64,000 nucleotides of DNA, taken from positions 6,897,501 to 6,961,500 of the forward strand of contig NZ_CP126980.1 of assembly GCF_030252345.1 (NCBI RefSeq). Direction: 5' to 3'. This stretch comes from Actinoplanes oblitus. GTDB lineage: Bacteria > Actinomycetota > Actinomycetes > Mycobacteriales > Micromonosporaceae. The position numbers and the translations under genes are program-made. The notes below the pieces were generated by a model. The model had not been told where the DNA came from. It was given only the letters and a program-made list of their open reading frames with translations, and did not search any database. Shown here one piece after another: positions 55,991 through 63,771 of the stretch (position 1 is its first letter; each line of letters opens with the position of its first letter).

Positions 55991-56162
55991 TTTAGAGCAG
56001 CCGGTGCACCCGTCTGGAGTGCCGCCAAAATCCAGAATCGCCGCAGTCGTGCTCGGCGTAAGAATAAGCCGAATACGCAGAGCATCGGGTTCTCTTCGGA
56101 ATCCTCTTTCGCCCCTTGTTCGCTAAGCCCGACTTCACGCGGGTGCGGATTCGTGAAGCCTT

Positions 56163-56190
56163 AGAAGGGCCAGCCATGCTGGCCCTTCTT
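56163..56190 (+). terminator. terminator hairpin 1 upstream of the capsid gene
   Basis: AGAAGGGCCAGC pairs perfectly with GCTGGCCCTTCT around CAT, a 12-bp stem. The inner 22 bases are identical to terminator 2. Confidence 0.8.
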
Positions 56191-56233
56191 CGTATATACG
56201 CCCGGACTGCGCGCCTAAGCAGCCAACACCCTC

Positions 56234-56266
56234 AAAGGGCCAGCCATGCTGGCCCTTTTTCTTTTC
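56234..56266 (+). terminator. terminator hairpin 2 upstream of the capsid gene
   Basis: AAAGGGCCAGC and GCTGGCCCTTT form an 11-bp stem around CAT and run into TTTTTCTTTTC. A perfect CGTATATACG palindrome (56191-56200) lies between the two hairpins. Confidence 0.85.
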
Positions 56267-56311
56267 CCGCTTTCCGGCTGATGCCGAAAGATCACCCCTG
56301 GAGTAACACCT

Positions 56312-57496
56312 ATGAGCTTTGTGGCTCAGGCTGAGGCTGCCCTGGAGCAGCGTGCCGCACTTTTTGAGCAACGTAAGGCGGTTGCTGCGGATACCAGTAT
56401 TCCGCGTTCCGACATCCTTACGAAGCTGAAGGCCATTGATGACCAGATGGACGCCCTTGAGGCTGAGGCGCGTTCCCACTTCGAAGCGCATAAGCGCGAG
56501 GTCAAGCTGATTGAGGAGCGCGCCGACGCGGCGCGTCTGGCCGCTGGCCGCGACATTTCGACGTTCAATCGGTACGCCCCCTCCGTTAATCAGTGGAGGA
56601 GCCTGTTCCCGACGGAGCAGGAATACCGGGCGACCGTCGCTGAGGCGACTTCAACGACCGGCGGCGTAACTGTTCCGGCCCAGGTTGCGAACTACTGGAT
56701 TGACAAACTGCGATCCCAAAGCGTCTTCATGAAGGCGCCTGGACTCAACGTCATCCACTTCAATACCAACAACTTCACCATTCCTCAGCTTTCAACCAGT
56801 ACCGACCTGAGCGGCACCACCTACTCTGAGGGTGCGGTCATTGGTGAGGGCGCCATGACGTGGAGTGGCGTTCAGCTCGCCCCGGTCAAGTATGGTCGAA
56901 TCTACGTTGCATCGAGCGAAATCATCGAAGATTCGGCGATCAACATTGAGCAGATGGCGGCTGATGTTGTCAGTCGTGACCTGGCTCTCGCACTCGATAA
57001 GGATTGCTTCCAGGGTGCTGGTGGCACCACTGCTTTGGGTGGCCTGTCGCTGCCGGCCAACTCCACCGCTACCACGTTGTCCACGGGCAATACCTCGGTG
57101 ACCTGGGACAACATCATCGATGCGTACGCTGCGATCGTTTCGACCGGCGCCACTCCCACCGTGGTTTGGGCGAGCCCCGACATGTTCAAGGGTCTCGCAA
57201 AGGCTCGCGAGAACGGCTCGACCGGTGGCTATCTCGCGGCTTCGGTTACGTCGAATCCGGTCAGTGAGGCTCTGGGGCTGCCGCTTCTGGTGAGCGGCAA
57301 TCTTCCGGCCCGGACGGTCATCGTTGCTGATGCTACTCGTCTTTACATCGGTATCCGGCGGGACGTGAAGGTGGAGCGTTCTTCGGACGCTCGTTTTGCT
57401 GAGGACCTGGTGAGCTTCAAGGCCACCTTCCGGGTGGCGGGCGTAAAGGCGGCTGAGGCCACCTCGATTCAGCGCATCGTCGCGAGCGCTACCTAA
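56312..57496 (+). CDS. HK97-fold phage major capsid protein
   Basis: 394 residues. Residues 1-80 are a charged coiled coil (delta domain/scaffold region); the body from ~105 has the HK97 order: TTGGVTVPAQVANYWIDKL, the E-loop region, then LAPVKYGRIYVASSEIIEDS, RDLALALDKDCFQG, VVWASPDMFKGLAKA and the final strand FKATFRVAGVKAAEATSI. Such subunits build icosahedral heads. No prohead protease gene is visible to remove the delta domain, nor portal or terminase. The gene stands alone with two terminators before and two after, so its expression needs its own promoter or antitermination. Confidence 0.92.
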   Translation: MSFVAQAEAALEQRAALFEQRKAVAADTSIPRSDILTKLKAIDDQMDALEAEARSHFEAHKREVKLIEERADAARLAAGRDISTFNRYAPSVNQWRSLFPTEQEYRATVAEATSTTGGVTVPAQVANYWIDKLRSQSVFMKAPGLNVIHFNTNNFTIPQLSTSTDLSGTTYSEGAVIGEGAMTWSGVQLAPVKYGRIYVASSEIIEDSAINIEQMAADVVSRDLALALDKDCFQGAGGTTALGGLSLPANSTATTLSTGNTSVTWDNIIDAYAAIVSTGATPTVVWASPDMFKGLAKARENGSTGGYLAASVTSNPVSEALGLPLLVSGNLPARTVIVADATRLYIGIRRDVKVERSSDARFAEDLVSFKATFRVAGVKAAEATSIQRIVASAT

Positions 57497-57508
57497 GATT
57501 TTTGGATT

Positions 57509-57538
57509 GGCCCCGGGATTCTGTCCGGGGCCTTTTCT
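57509..57538 (+). terminator. terminator 1 after the capsid gene
   Basis: GGCCCCGG (57509-57516) and CCGGGGCC (57525-57532) followed by TTTTCT, 13 bases past the stop codon. Confidence 0.85.
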
Positions 57539-57624
57539 ATGCCTTCTCATCGCATCACAGGCCTTCCGTCTGTGGCGTGTTGTGGGCGCATAGAACGCCC
57601 GGGGTGAGGGTCAGGGTGGGGATC

Positions 57625-57658
57625 GGTGGAGAGCTTCGGCTCTCCACCCTTTCTTTTT
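57625..57658 (+). terminator. terminator 2 after the capsid gene
   Basis: GGTGGAGAGC and GCTCTCCACC pair around a TTCG tetraloop at 57625-57648, followed by CTTTCTTTTT. Confidence 0.9.
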
Positions 57659-57695
57659 GAGTCCTTGAGTTGTAATCGAATGCAGGAGAAATGAT

Positions 57696-58082
57696 ATGGG
57701 TAGGGGCAGGAAGGTCATTGAAACTCCGATTGTTGAGCGGATTATGGCCAAGGTTGTAAAGACTCCTGGTGGATGCCACCAGTGGGAGTACACAACCAAT
57801 CATGGTGGCTACGGTGTAATCAGTTGGAACAGGAAACAGTACTATGTGCATCGGTTGATCGCTGAGCATGCCTACGGCTGGAAGATAGACGGATTGACCA
57901 TTGATCATCTGTGCCGCAACCGGACATGCGTTCGTAGGGAACATCTTGCGGTCGTTCCGAACGAGGTCAACTCTTGGAGGAGGAACAATAAGGCTTTCCA
58001 GGACATGATGAACGCCCACCTAGCGGAACTTCACGCCTTGGAGCTAGCCGCTGAAGAGGATTCGAACGGCGGCAACAAGTGA
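57696..58082 (+). CDS. HNH homing-type endonuclease
   Basis: 128 residues from ATG 57696 after AGGAG. The order GCHQWEY, YGVISWNRKQYYVHRLIAE, DGLTIDHLCRNRTCVRREHL and VPNEVN is that of small HNH_3 nucleases; the catalytic His lies in IDHLC and zinc-binding Cys residues flank it. In phages such enzymes sit beside capsid or terminase genes and can assist packaging, or act as free-standing homing nucleases. Its GTGA end overlaps the next start, so the two are coupled. Confidence 0.9.
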   Translation: MGRGRKVIETPIVERIMAKVVKTPGGCHQWEYTTNHGGYGVISWNRKQYYVHRLIAEHAYGWKIDGLTIDHLCRNRTCVRREHLAVVPNEVNSWRRNNKAFQDMMNAHLAELHALELAAEEDSNGGNK

Positions 58083-58315
58083 GCCACCGAGACGGTATCC
58101 GCAGCAAAGCGGCTGAGGATGGGATATTCCAGGCTGCGAAGACAGCTCAGCATGATTCGAGCTACGGGGTCCGAACTTCGAAGGAGATCGAAGAAGAGTA
58201 TCTTCGCTCGGCCGGCTGCCCCTGTCATTCGTGGTGGCCTCGGTCACGATGCCACCAGCTCCAGGAGGAGCAGTCTTCTGCATATGTTGCTGATAGACGG
58301 CTGATTTACCGCTAA
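58079..58315 (+). CDS. small protein coupled to the HNH gene
   Basis: 78 residues. Both ends show translational coupling: GTGA overlap with the HNH stop and TAATG overlap with the next start, which favours this frame over a competing one at 58119. Contains RTSKEIEEEYLRSAGCPCHS with C-x-C plus a later Cys, maybe metal-binding. No family recognised. Confidence 0.55.
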   Translation: MSHRDGIRSKAAEDGIFQAAKTAQHDSSYGVRTSKEIEEEYLRSAGCPCHSWWPRSRCHQLQEEQSSAYVADRRLIYR

Positions 58316-58536
58316 TGAACGTAGATGGCGTCTTTGACTATGTGCTCGCTGCGGCGAACGGGAGGCTTGCGGCGGGCAAGCCGATTAGTCCGGCTCAAAA
58401 AGCTACGCTCGATAAGCTTTTGATCGGCTTAGAGGTATGTGACCGCTGCGGTCGGGACTTCTACCGATTCCTCGGCCTGGTTCTGCTCGATCGGGAGTGG
58501 GCGTGCCCTGAATGTGACCCGCTTTTGAACGCCTGA
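58315..58536 (+). CDS. small zinc-ribbon protein
   Basis: 73 residues, coupled (TAATG) to the previous gene. The N-terminal half is helical; VCDRCGRDF and WACPECDP form a two-knuckle zinc ribbon. Last gene of the nuclease operon, followed at once by a bidirectional terminator. Might bind nucleic acid; function unknown. Confidence 0.65.
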   Translation: MNVDGVFDYVLAAANGRLAAGKPISPAQKATLDKLLIGLEVCDRCGRDFYRFLGLVLLDREWACPECDPLLNA

Positions 58537-58557
58537 GAAGGCTAATGGGGGCATAGA

Positions 58558-58591
58558 AAAGCCCCGGCTACGGGGCTTCGGCCGGGGCTTT
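58558..58591. terminator. bidirectional terminator
   Basis: AAAGCCCCGGC (58558-58568) pairs with GCCGGGGCTTT (58581-58591). A-rich and T-rich flanks on both sides let it end the plus-strand nuclease operon and the minus-strand PPC gene. Confidence 0.8.
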
Positions 58592-58622
58592 CTGATGAGC
58601 GTAGCGAGACGCTCAAGGCGTC

Positions 58623-58949
58623 TCACAGGGGGTTCAGATATGCTCTCACGAAGAAGTCCCTAACCCATAGTTCGTGAGCGTGACCGGCCACAATCAGATC
58701 CTCGCCGGCTAACCATGCGTGGATGTGGACTTCGCCGTTCACGATTTCGCCGGTACCGCTCATTTCAAATGGCTGAGCGTATGAACGCATCCGATCCACC
58801 ATGGCATCGTCGCGATGCATCACCGAGACCCGTGCCTCATGGACGGCCCCAATGAGGGTTAGCGATCCGTTCGTTACGCCTAGGTTGGCGACTGCTTCCC
58901 CGATCGTGGCTAGCACTTCCTGATCTTTCTCGACCTTGATTAGGTGCAC
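58623..58949 (-). CDS. PPC/DUF296-domain protein (PD1-like)
   Basis: 108 residues, nearly all one domain: SLTLIGAVHEARVSV and HIHAWLAGEDLIVAGHAHE are the PPC-domain strands with the conserved histidines, ending VRDFFVRAYLNPL. PPC domains form trimers and occur as stand-alone bacterial proteins and in plant AT-hook proteins. It follows the XRE gene by eight bases and is likely cotranscribed. A sensor or accessory to the repressor is possible. Confidence 0.6.
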   Translation of the reverse strand: MHLIKVEKDQEVLATIGEAVANLGVTNGSLTLIGAVHEARVSVMHRDDAMVDRMRSYAQPFEMSGTGEIVNGEVHIHAWLAGEDLIVAGHAHELWVRDFFVRAYLNPL

Positions 58950-58957
58950 ATGTTCCC

Positions 58958-59752
58958 CTAGATGTTCAGTGGGCTGATCCCGGCCAAAGCTGCGCCGATG
59001 GCCCGGATATTTTCGCTGGAAGCTTCGGTTCTGAGGGCAGCAAAGAGAGAGGCGTTCACCGCTCCCATGTCAGCCTCACGGTCCCGGTAGAGGGCAACAG
59101 TGGCGCACCACCTTGCCCCGGCGTCGTAGTTATTCGACAGTTCAGCGGCTAGCCGGCTGACCTGGACGTCTGAGAGGCCTCCAGAGGTTGCCAGATTGGC
59201 GGCTGCATCCCAGGGGACGCCCAGGACCCGAGACAGCACAGCGGTCAAATACAGGTCTCTGACGTCACCATCACTGCGAAGCACGGCAACTGCCTCGGAC
59301 CCGATGGCGGGTGAGGGCACCTTGGCCAGGATCCCAGCGGCATTGACCCTCAGGACCGGCTTGCCGCGACTGCTCCATTTTGACAACGACGCCAGGGCGG
59401 CTGTGTCCTGACCAACCAGGGCAGCAACGCCCTTGTCTGTAGCGTGGCTTGTTTGTAGCTCCATCAGGAGATTGCTTCGACCATTGGTGATTTCATGGGC
59501 AATAGCGGTTGCTGTTTGGTCTGCCGGACCGGCGGCCAGAATGCCGAGAGTGCCTAGCAAGAGGCTACGGCGGTCCAAGTCTTCCCCTAACGCCTTCTCG
59601 TACGCTCGAATGACGTCAGGGGTTGCCTGACGGGTGCCGTTTTCCACGTTGCCGATATGCGAACGGCTGTAGCCTGTCCGCTTCGCCATGCCGGCCAGTG
59701 ACAGGCCGGCTGAGGTTCGGGCCTCTTTCAAGATCCGCCCTAGCTCGCTCAT
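58958..59752 (-). CDS. XRE-family repressor of the element
   Basis: 264 residues from ATG 59752. Residues ~1-60 are the helix-turn-helix (MSELGRILKEARTSAGLSLA, GYSRSHIGNVENGTRQ); a hydrophobic RRSLLLGTLGILAAG segment follows, then a helical region resembling tetratricopeptide-like repeats (LYLTAVLSRVLGV, ARWCATVALYRDREADMG). Divergent from the plus-strand small genes across 158 bases with an operator-like palindrome, so it is the best candidate for the lysogeny-type switch protein. Confidence 0.82.
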   Translation of the reverse strand: MSELGRILKEARTSAGLSLAGMAKRTGYSRSHIGNVENGTRQATPDVIRAYEKALGEDLDRRSLLLGTLGILAAGPADQTATAIAHEITNGRSNLLMELQTSHATDKGVAALVGQDTAALASLSKWSSRGKPVLRVNAAGILAKVPSPAIGSEAVAVLRSDGDVRDLYLTAVLSRVLGVPWDAAANLATSGGLSDVQVSRLAAELSNNYDAGARWCATVALYRDREADMGAVNASLFAALRTEASSENIRAIGAALAGISPLNI

Positions 59753-59804
59753 GCCGCTACCCCTGCTGCCGGTTTGAAGCACGCTGAAGACACCCGCTGC
59801 CTGG

Positions 59805-59825
59805 CTTCCGACTGTCGCTCGGAAG
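59805..59825. promoter_or_regulatory. operator-like inverted repeat at the divergent switch
   Basis: CTTCCGA and TCGGAAG are perfect complements around seven bases, 53 bases upstream of the XRE start and 85 bases before the plus-strand small gene. Confidence 0.55.
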
Positions 59826-59910
59826 ACGCTGTGTCCACAACGAATCTTCACCCGCCGGGGGGCGGCGGGGCTAGTAGGTCTTCTTGTGTTGGCTCAGGGG
59901 TGGTGGCGCG

Positions 59911-60093
59911 ATGCTGGTAGTGGGACCACGAGAGTTACCGGATGACGGTCACGTGACTGTCTGGATTGACACCGGTAGCGGCCCCGGCCGTGAGATCACG
60001 GTGCCGGTGAATGATCTTGATGCGACTGATGACCACCAGGACGACGGTCGCGCAGCTACCTACGTTCTCGGCGATCGCGAGTGCGAGGGATGA
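59911..60093 (+). CDS. small acidic protein of the element
   Basis: 60 residues from ATG 59911, purine-rich ribosome site upstream. Acidic (DATDDHQDDGR near the end), with a short strand-rich N-terminus (HVTVWIDTGSGPGREITVPV). First gene to the right of the XRE switch, the position of early lytic or excision functions. It might be the recombination directionality factor, but nothing in the sequence proves it. Confidence 0.5.
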   Translation: MLVVGPRELPDDGHVTVWIDTGSGPGREITVPVNDLDATDDHQDDGRAATYVLGDRECEG

Positions 60094-60099
60094 ACAGCG

Positions 60100-60363
60100 A
60101 TGGGCGTTCACAATCCGATGCCACGAGGGCCGATTCAGGGTGCGAGGCAGAACGCGATACCGCCGGAGAGGTTCCCGGACGTCAGCCGTAAAGAGTCGGT
60201 ATGTCAGTGCCAAGCCGCCATCGTAACGACGTGCTTTGGCTGGGTGCACAAATCGAACATGTGGGTCAACACCGACAGGTGCAGTAAGGCGGAACCACGT
60301 GCCGCTTCCAGGGCGCCGAGGTCTGAGGGTGAGAGACCCCCGGAGTCCGAGGGTCTCCGTTAA
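60100..60363 (+). CDS. small protein of the element
   Basis: 87 residues, seven bases after the previous gene, ribosome site overlapping that gene's end (GAGGG). Cys/Trp-containing centre (SVCQCQAAIVTTCFGWVHK) and a basic, Pro-rich tail. Tail codons overlap a hairpin (GAGACCC/GGGTCTC near 60333-60357), so the 3' end may be non-functional. No family recognised. Confidence 0.4.
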   Translation: MGVHNPMPRGPIQGARQNAIPPERFPDVSRKESVCQCQAAIVTTCFGWVHKSNMWVNTDRCSKAEPRAASRAPRSEGERPPESEGLR

Positions 60364-60660
60364 TCAGTCGTCTTCGGGCCGGACCCGCCACCAGCGATAC
60401 CGGCCGGGAGTGCCGTCCTTCACCTGGATCAACTGGCCTGCCCTGCTGCGCAACCATTGCTCAACGGTGGCGACTTCTGCTGCATCCACGTCAGCAGTGA
60501 AGCTCAACTGGAAGGCCGTACCTTCGGCTGCCTCCCAGGACTCCAGGGTGTAAACCGGCCCATCCTCGATGTAGATGTGGCCGGCTGCTTCCATGGCTTC
60601 CGGGTACCCGTCGATGATGGCGAACAGGTAGGGGTCGGTGCGGTCGGTAGAGGGAGTCAC
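60364..60660 (-). CDS. hypothetical protein of the element
   Basis: 98 residues, acidic with a compact beta/alpha look (FAIIDGYPEAMEAAGHIYIE, FQLSFTADVDAAEVATVEQW, closing GRYRWWRVRPEDD). Starts two bases after the SpdB-like gene's stop, so it is the last gene of the minus-strand operon from attR. Function unknown. Confidence 0.55.
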   Translation of the reverse strand: MTPSTDRTDPYLFAIIDGYPEAMEAAGHIYIEDGPVYTLESWEAAEGTAFQLSFTADVDAAEVATVEQWLRSRAGQLIQVKDGTPGRYRWWRVRPEDD

Positions 60661-60662
60661 AG

Positions 60663-61352
60663 TTAGGACGCTCCGGAGCTAGCTAGGACAGCACGGACAC
60701 GGCGTGCACTGAGCCCCAAACGATCTCCCAACTCGGCCTGAGTCAGGGTCGGCTCTGCGGTCAGAAGATCGTCAACCAGACGGCGGGTTACATCGATCGG
60801 CCGGCGTACACGCGGCCGCTTCGGTCGATCCACAGCCACCGGTTCCGCTTGTTCCGCTTCTTCCTGTGGCGCTTGAAGGTCGCCCCGAGGGAAAGGCTCG
60901 GGGCGACCAGGTGCAACGTAGCCGGTCACATCCTGGTCCTCGGCGACTACCGGCGCTGTTTCCGGTGTACCCCCGGAACCTGAGAGAACAAGCTTCGTCA
61001 ACGCCATGAAGGCGACGGCTGGAATGGAGGACAGCACCCGTCCGGAGATGCTTGGTTCCGCCACCGCCAGTTGGGCAGCCAGCGACAGGCCACCAGCGGC
61101 GAACACGAGGAACAGCGGGTAGCGGAACTTCTGTCCTACCCTCCGGCGTCGCCGGATCTCCAGGAGTGCAGCGACAGGTACCAGGTCTGCAACGGCGCTG
61201 TTGACCCAACCGAACGCCTCCGGGGTTTCGGCAGGGCTGTGAGCCAAGGTCCAGTCCTTCGTATGCGTGAAGGACACCCAAGCTGCCGCACCACCAACCC
61301 CCAGGAGGATCAGCACCAGGACGACACGTTCCGCTCGTTCGGTGCGACTCAC
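60663..61352 (-). CDS. SpdB/DUF2637-like membrane protein with C-terminal helix-turn-helix
   Basis: 229 residues from GTG 61352, which has GGGAGGTGGG upstream and overlaps the previous stop (GTGA). Four membrane helices (~8-28, ~50-65, ~78-98, ~105-125), a Pro/Glu-rich linker and a small HTH at the end (TLTQAELGDRLGLSARRVRA). Proteins of this plan occur in actinomycete integrative conjugative elements and plasmids, where SpdB-like proteins help plasmid spread between mycelial compartments. Unexpected beside a capsid gene. Confidence 0.65.
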   Translation of the reverse strand: MSRTERAERVVLVLILLGVGGAAAWVSFTHTKDWTLAHSPAETPEAFGWVNSAVADLVPVAALLEIRRRRRVGQKFRYPLFLVFAAGGLSLAAQLAVAEPSISGRVLSSIPAVAFMALTKLVLSGSGGTPETAPVVAEDQDVTGYVAPGRPEPFPRGDLQAPQEEAEQAEPVAVDRPKRPRVRRPIDVTRRLVDDLLTAEPTLTQAELGDRLGLSARRVRAVLASSGAS

Positions 61353-61930
61353 AGCCCACCTCCCAGCGCCTCGGCGCGGCAGGCTCCGCAGTTCCGGGCG
61401 AGTTGACCGGGGTGCCGGTGGCACTTCTGTTCACCAGCCGCTGGGGGGAGCGCAGCGCCTCGCCGTTCCCATGGCTTCACCGGTGAGGTTTGGGGGTTGG
61501 ATACCCGCGAGGGGAAGAAGCGGCGGAAGCCGCCCTTAGAGCTTCCCAACTTCGAACCAACTTCGGGCGACACCTCTTGAGTGTCGGGGGTAGTTGCTTG
61601 ATCTGTTGGGGGTGTTGCCTCGTTCTGACGGGGCTTGACTACGCGATTGATGGCCTCCACGGTCAGCCGGTAGACCGTCGTGGCGCCCTTGCGGATCCGG
61701 GCGACCAGCCGACCGAGGGCAACCAGCTTCGCGAGCACTCGGGACACGGTGCGCTCACTGACCCCTACGTAGTCGGCGATTGTGGCGACCGAAGGGAACG
61801 CGTCGCCCATCCCATTGCCGTGTGCTGCAACGGTCACGAGGACTGCCCGCTCTGTCTTGCCGAGGTCTTTGGATGCCAGCAGGGCGGCTTTCACTAGTTG
61901 GCCGCTGGCGTACGGCTGAACTGCGGTCAC
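61349..61930 (-). CDS. helix-turn-helix protein, possible replication initiator
   Basis: 193 residues, GTG start overlapping the stop of the small gene before it. Winged helix at ~20-95 (TERAVLVTVAAHGNGMGDAF, then VSERTVSRVLAKLVALGRL) as in actinomycete RepA-like proteins that begin 'helix-turn-helix domain', a disordered linker, and a C-terminal zinc-binding tail with CHRHPGQLARNCGACRAE. Second gene of the minus-strand operon. Role in element replication is inferred. Confidence 0.7.
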   Translation of the reverse strand: MTAVQPYASGQLVKAALLASKDLGKTERAVLVTVAAHGNGMGDAFPSVATIADYVGVSERTVSRVLAKLVALGRLVARIRKGATTVYRLTVEAINRVVKPRQNEATPPTDQATTPDTQEVSPEVGSKLGSSKGGFRRFFPSRVSNPQTSPVKPWERRGAALPPAAGEQKCHRHPGQLARNCGACRAEALGGGL

Positions 61931-62088
61931 TTGGTCACCGCCACGAGGCGGACCACAGCGGCGATGTCGTCGGCCGTCAGCCTCTTACGGTTCTTCCAGC
62001 ACTCCAGGAGTGTCCGGATACCGTCTTCGTCCAGTTGGCCAAACGGCTTAAGCGCAGTAGCGGCCTGGCTCACGTTAGAGTCGTGCAC
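61927..62088 (-). CDS. 53-residue protein at the head of the attR operon
   Basis: GTG 62088 preceded by GGGAGGAAG; 53 codons ending in TGA that overlaps the next gene's GTG. Predicted helical and globular (QLDEDGIRTLLECWKNRKRL, TADDIAAVVRLVAVT), reminiscent of small phage regulators. Lies ~100 bases from attR, so excision control is possible but unproven. Confidence 0.65.
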   Translation of the reverse strand: MHDSNVSQAATALKPFGQLDEDGIRTLLECWKNRKRLTADDIAAVVRLVAVTK

Positions 62089-62183
62089 GTCGGGGCTTCC
62101 TCCCGGCTACTGCCCTGGTCGACGCTGCAACGTCGGCCGGGGCTTCTCATTTCGCGCTTCAGAGCGCATGATGACAGTCTGTC

Positions 62184-62200
62184 GTAGTACGCGGACGCGT
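62184..62200. other. attR (right integration junction)
   Basis: Element arm GTAGTAC is followed by the core CGCGGACGCGT, after which host codons resume with TTC ACC GTG. Confidence 0.85.
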
Positions 62201-63732
62201 TCACCGTGTGCGACAGCTACCACTGTTCGCTGCTCGGGCCGACCGACCCGAACCGGTATCACATGTGGACCGGCTGGGTCGGCAACGACGGCAAGGGCGG
62301 CGGCCCGGTGATCACCAACGCCGAGGCCGGTTACGACTGGACGACCTATCCGGAACGGCTGGAGAAGGCCGGCGTCTCCTGGAAGGTCTACCAGGACATC
62401 GGGCTGGGACTGACCGCCGCCGGGTCCTGGGGCTGGACCTCGGACCCGTTCATCGGCAACTACGGCGACAACTCGCTGCTCTACTTCCACCAGTATCAGA
62501 ACGCGACGCCGGGCAACCCGCTCGCCGACCGGGCGAAGACCGGCACCGAGGTGAACAAGCTCGGCCGCAGCCCCGACCAGTTGCTCACCGACTTCCGCAG
62601 GGACGTCGAGAACGGGACGCTGCCGCGGGTCACCTGGCTGGTGGCGCCGGAGGCGTACACCGAGCACCCGAACTGGGAGCCGCACAACGGCGCCTGGTAC
62701 GTCTCCCAGGTCATCGACATCCTCGCGTCGAACCCGGCGATCTGGTCGAAGATGGCGCTGTTCGTCACGTACGACGAGGAGGGCGGCTTCTTCGACCACC
62801 TGGTGCCGCCGACCCCCGACCCGGCGCGCTCGACCGTGTCCACCGTCAACGAGATCTACCCGGGCGGCGACGGGCACCCGGCCGGCCCGTACGGTCTCGG
62901 CATCCGCGTCCCGATGATCGTGGTGTCGCCGTGGACCCGGGGTGGCTGGGTGAACTCGCAGACCTTCGACCACACCTCGCTGATCCGCTTCCTGGAGCGC
63001 CGGTTCGGCGTCACCGAGCCGAACATCACCCCGTGGCGACGGGCCGTGGCCGGCGACCTGACCAGCGCGTTCGACTTCAGGACGCCGAACCGCCGGCCGG
63101 TCGACCTGCCGGACACCACCAGGTTCAAGCCGGCCGACCTGACCCGGCAGCCGGACCTGGTCCCGGTCCCGCCGGCCGACCCGGCGCTGCCCAGGCAGGA
63201 GCGCGGGGTGCGCCCGGCGCGGGCCCTGCCGTACGCCCTGCACGCCGACGCCGTCGCGGACACCGTCGAGCTGCGCAACACCGGTAGGGCGACAGCGGTC
63301 TTCCAGGTGCGGCCGGCCGGCGCCGACCCGTTGTCGATCACCGTCGGTCCCGGGAGGCACTTCGCCGAGAAGCTCACCGCCGGCGACGTGGAGGTGCACG
63401 GCCCGAACGGCTTCTACCGCCACTTCCGGCGCGGCACCTCGGCCGTCCAGGTCCGGGCCCGCTACGACGAGCACCGCGACACGGTCTTGCTGGAGATCCG
63501 CAACGCCGGCCGGGGGCGGGCCGAGGTGACTGTGGCCGACCGCTACACCGGCCACGCCGCGACGCTGTCGCTGCGCCCCGGCACCGCCCGGACCTCCCAG
63601 GTCACCGCGGCCCGCACCCGCGGCTGGTACGACGTCACCGTCACCTCGGGCGACACTGTCGCGCAGTACGCCGGCCACCTGGAGAACGGCCGGGACAGCA
63701 TCACCGATCCACTCATGGGCGGCCTGGTCTGA
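62200..63732 (+). pseudogene. phospholipase C, C-terminal fragment
   Basis: Continues the frame of 51942-52400 from TTC 62200 (FTVCDSYHCSLLGPTDPNR). It holds the rest of the catalytic domain (FVTYDEEGGFFDHLVPP, RVPMIVVSPWTRGGWV, FDHTSLIRFLERRF) and two C-terminal beta-sandwich repeats (DUF756-like, ~430-660 of the joined protein). GTG 62206 could start a fragment, but it lacks the N-terminal metal ligands and signal, so it should be inactive. The only break is the insertion, so precise excision would restore the gene. Confidence 0.93.
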
Positions 63733-63771
63733 GGGCTGGACGACCTGCTCCGCGGCCGTCGCCGCCGGGAC

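Larger units (their letters stand above)
52391..62200 (+). mobile_element. 9.8-kb capsid-encoding integrative element (phiRv1-like mini-prophage or phage satellite)
   Basis: Bounded by the 11-bp direct repeat CGCGGACGCGT at 52391-52401 and 62190-62200, inside the phospholipase C gene. Base composition drops visibly compared with the flanks and codon usage is more relaxed. Cargo in order: serine integrase, winged-helix protein, hairpin array, zinc-finger protein, capsid protein, HNH nuclease, two small proteins; PPC-domain protein and XRE repressor (minus); two small proteins (plus); then a four-gene minus-strand operon ending near attR. No portal, large terminase, protease or tail gene was found. 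Size and content resemble mycobacterial phiRv1, a comparison from general knowledge. Confidence 0.9.

Noticed and set aside
58119..58304. 61-codon ORF competing with the 78-residue gene at 58079
   Set aside because: The 78-codon frame is coupled at both ends (GTGA and TAATG); this one is not.
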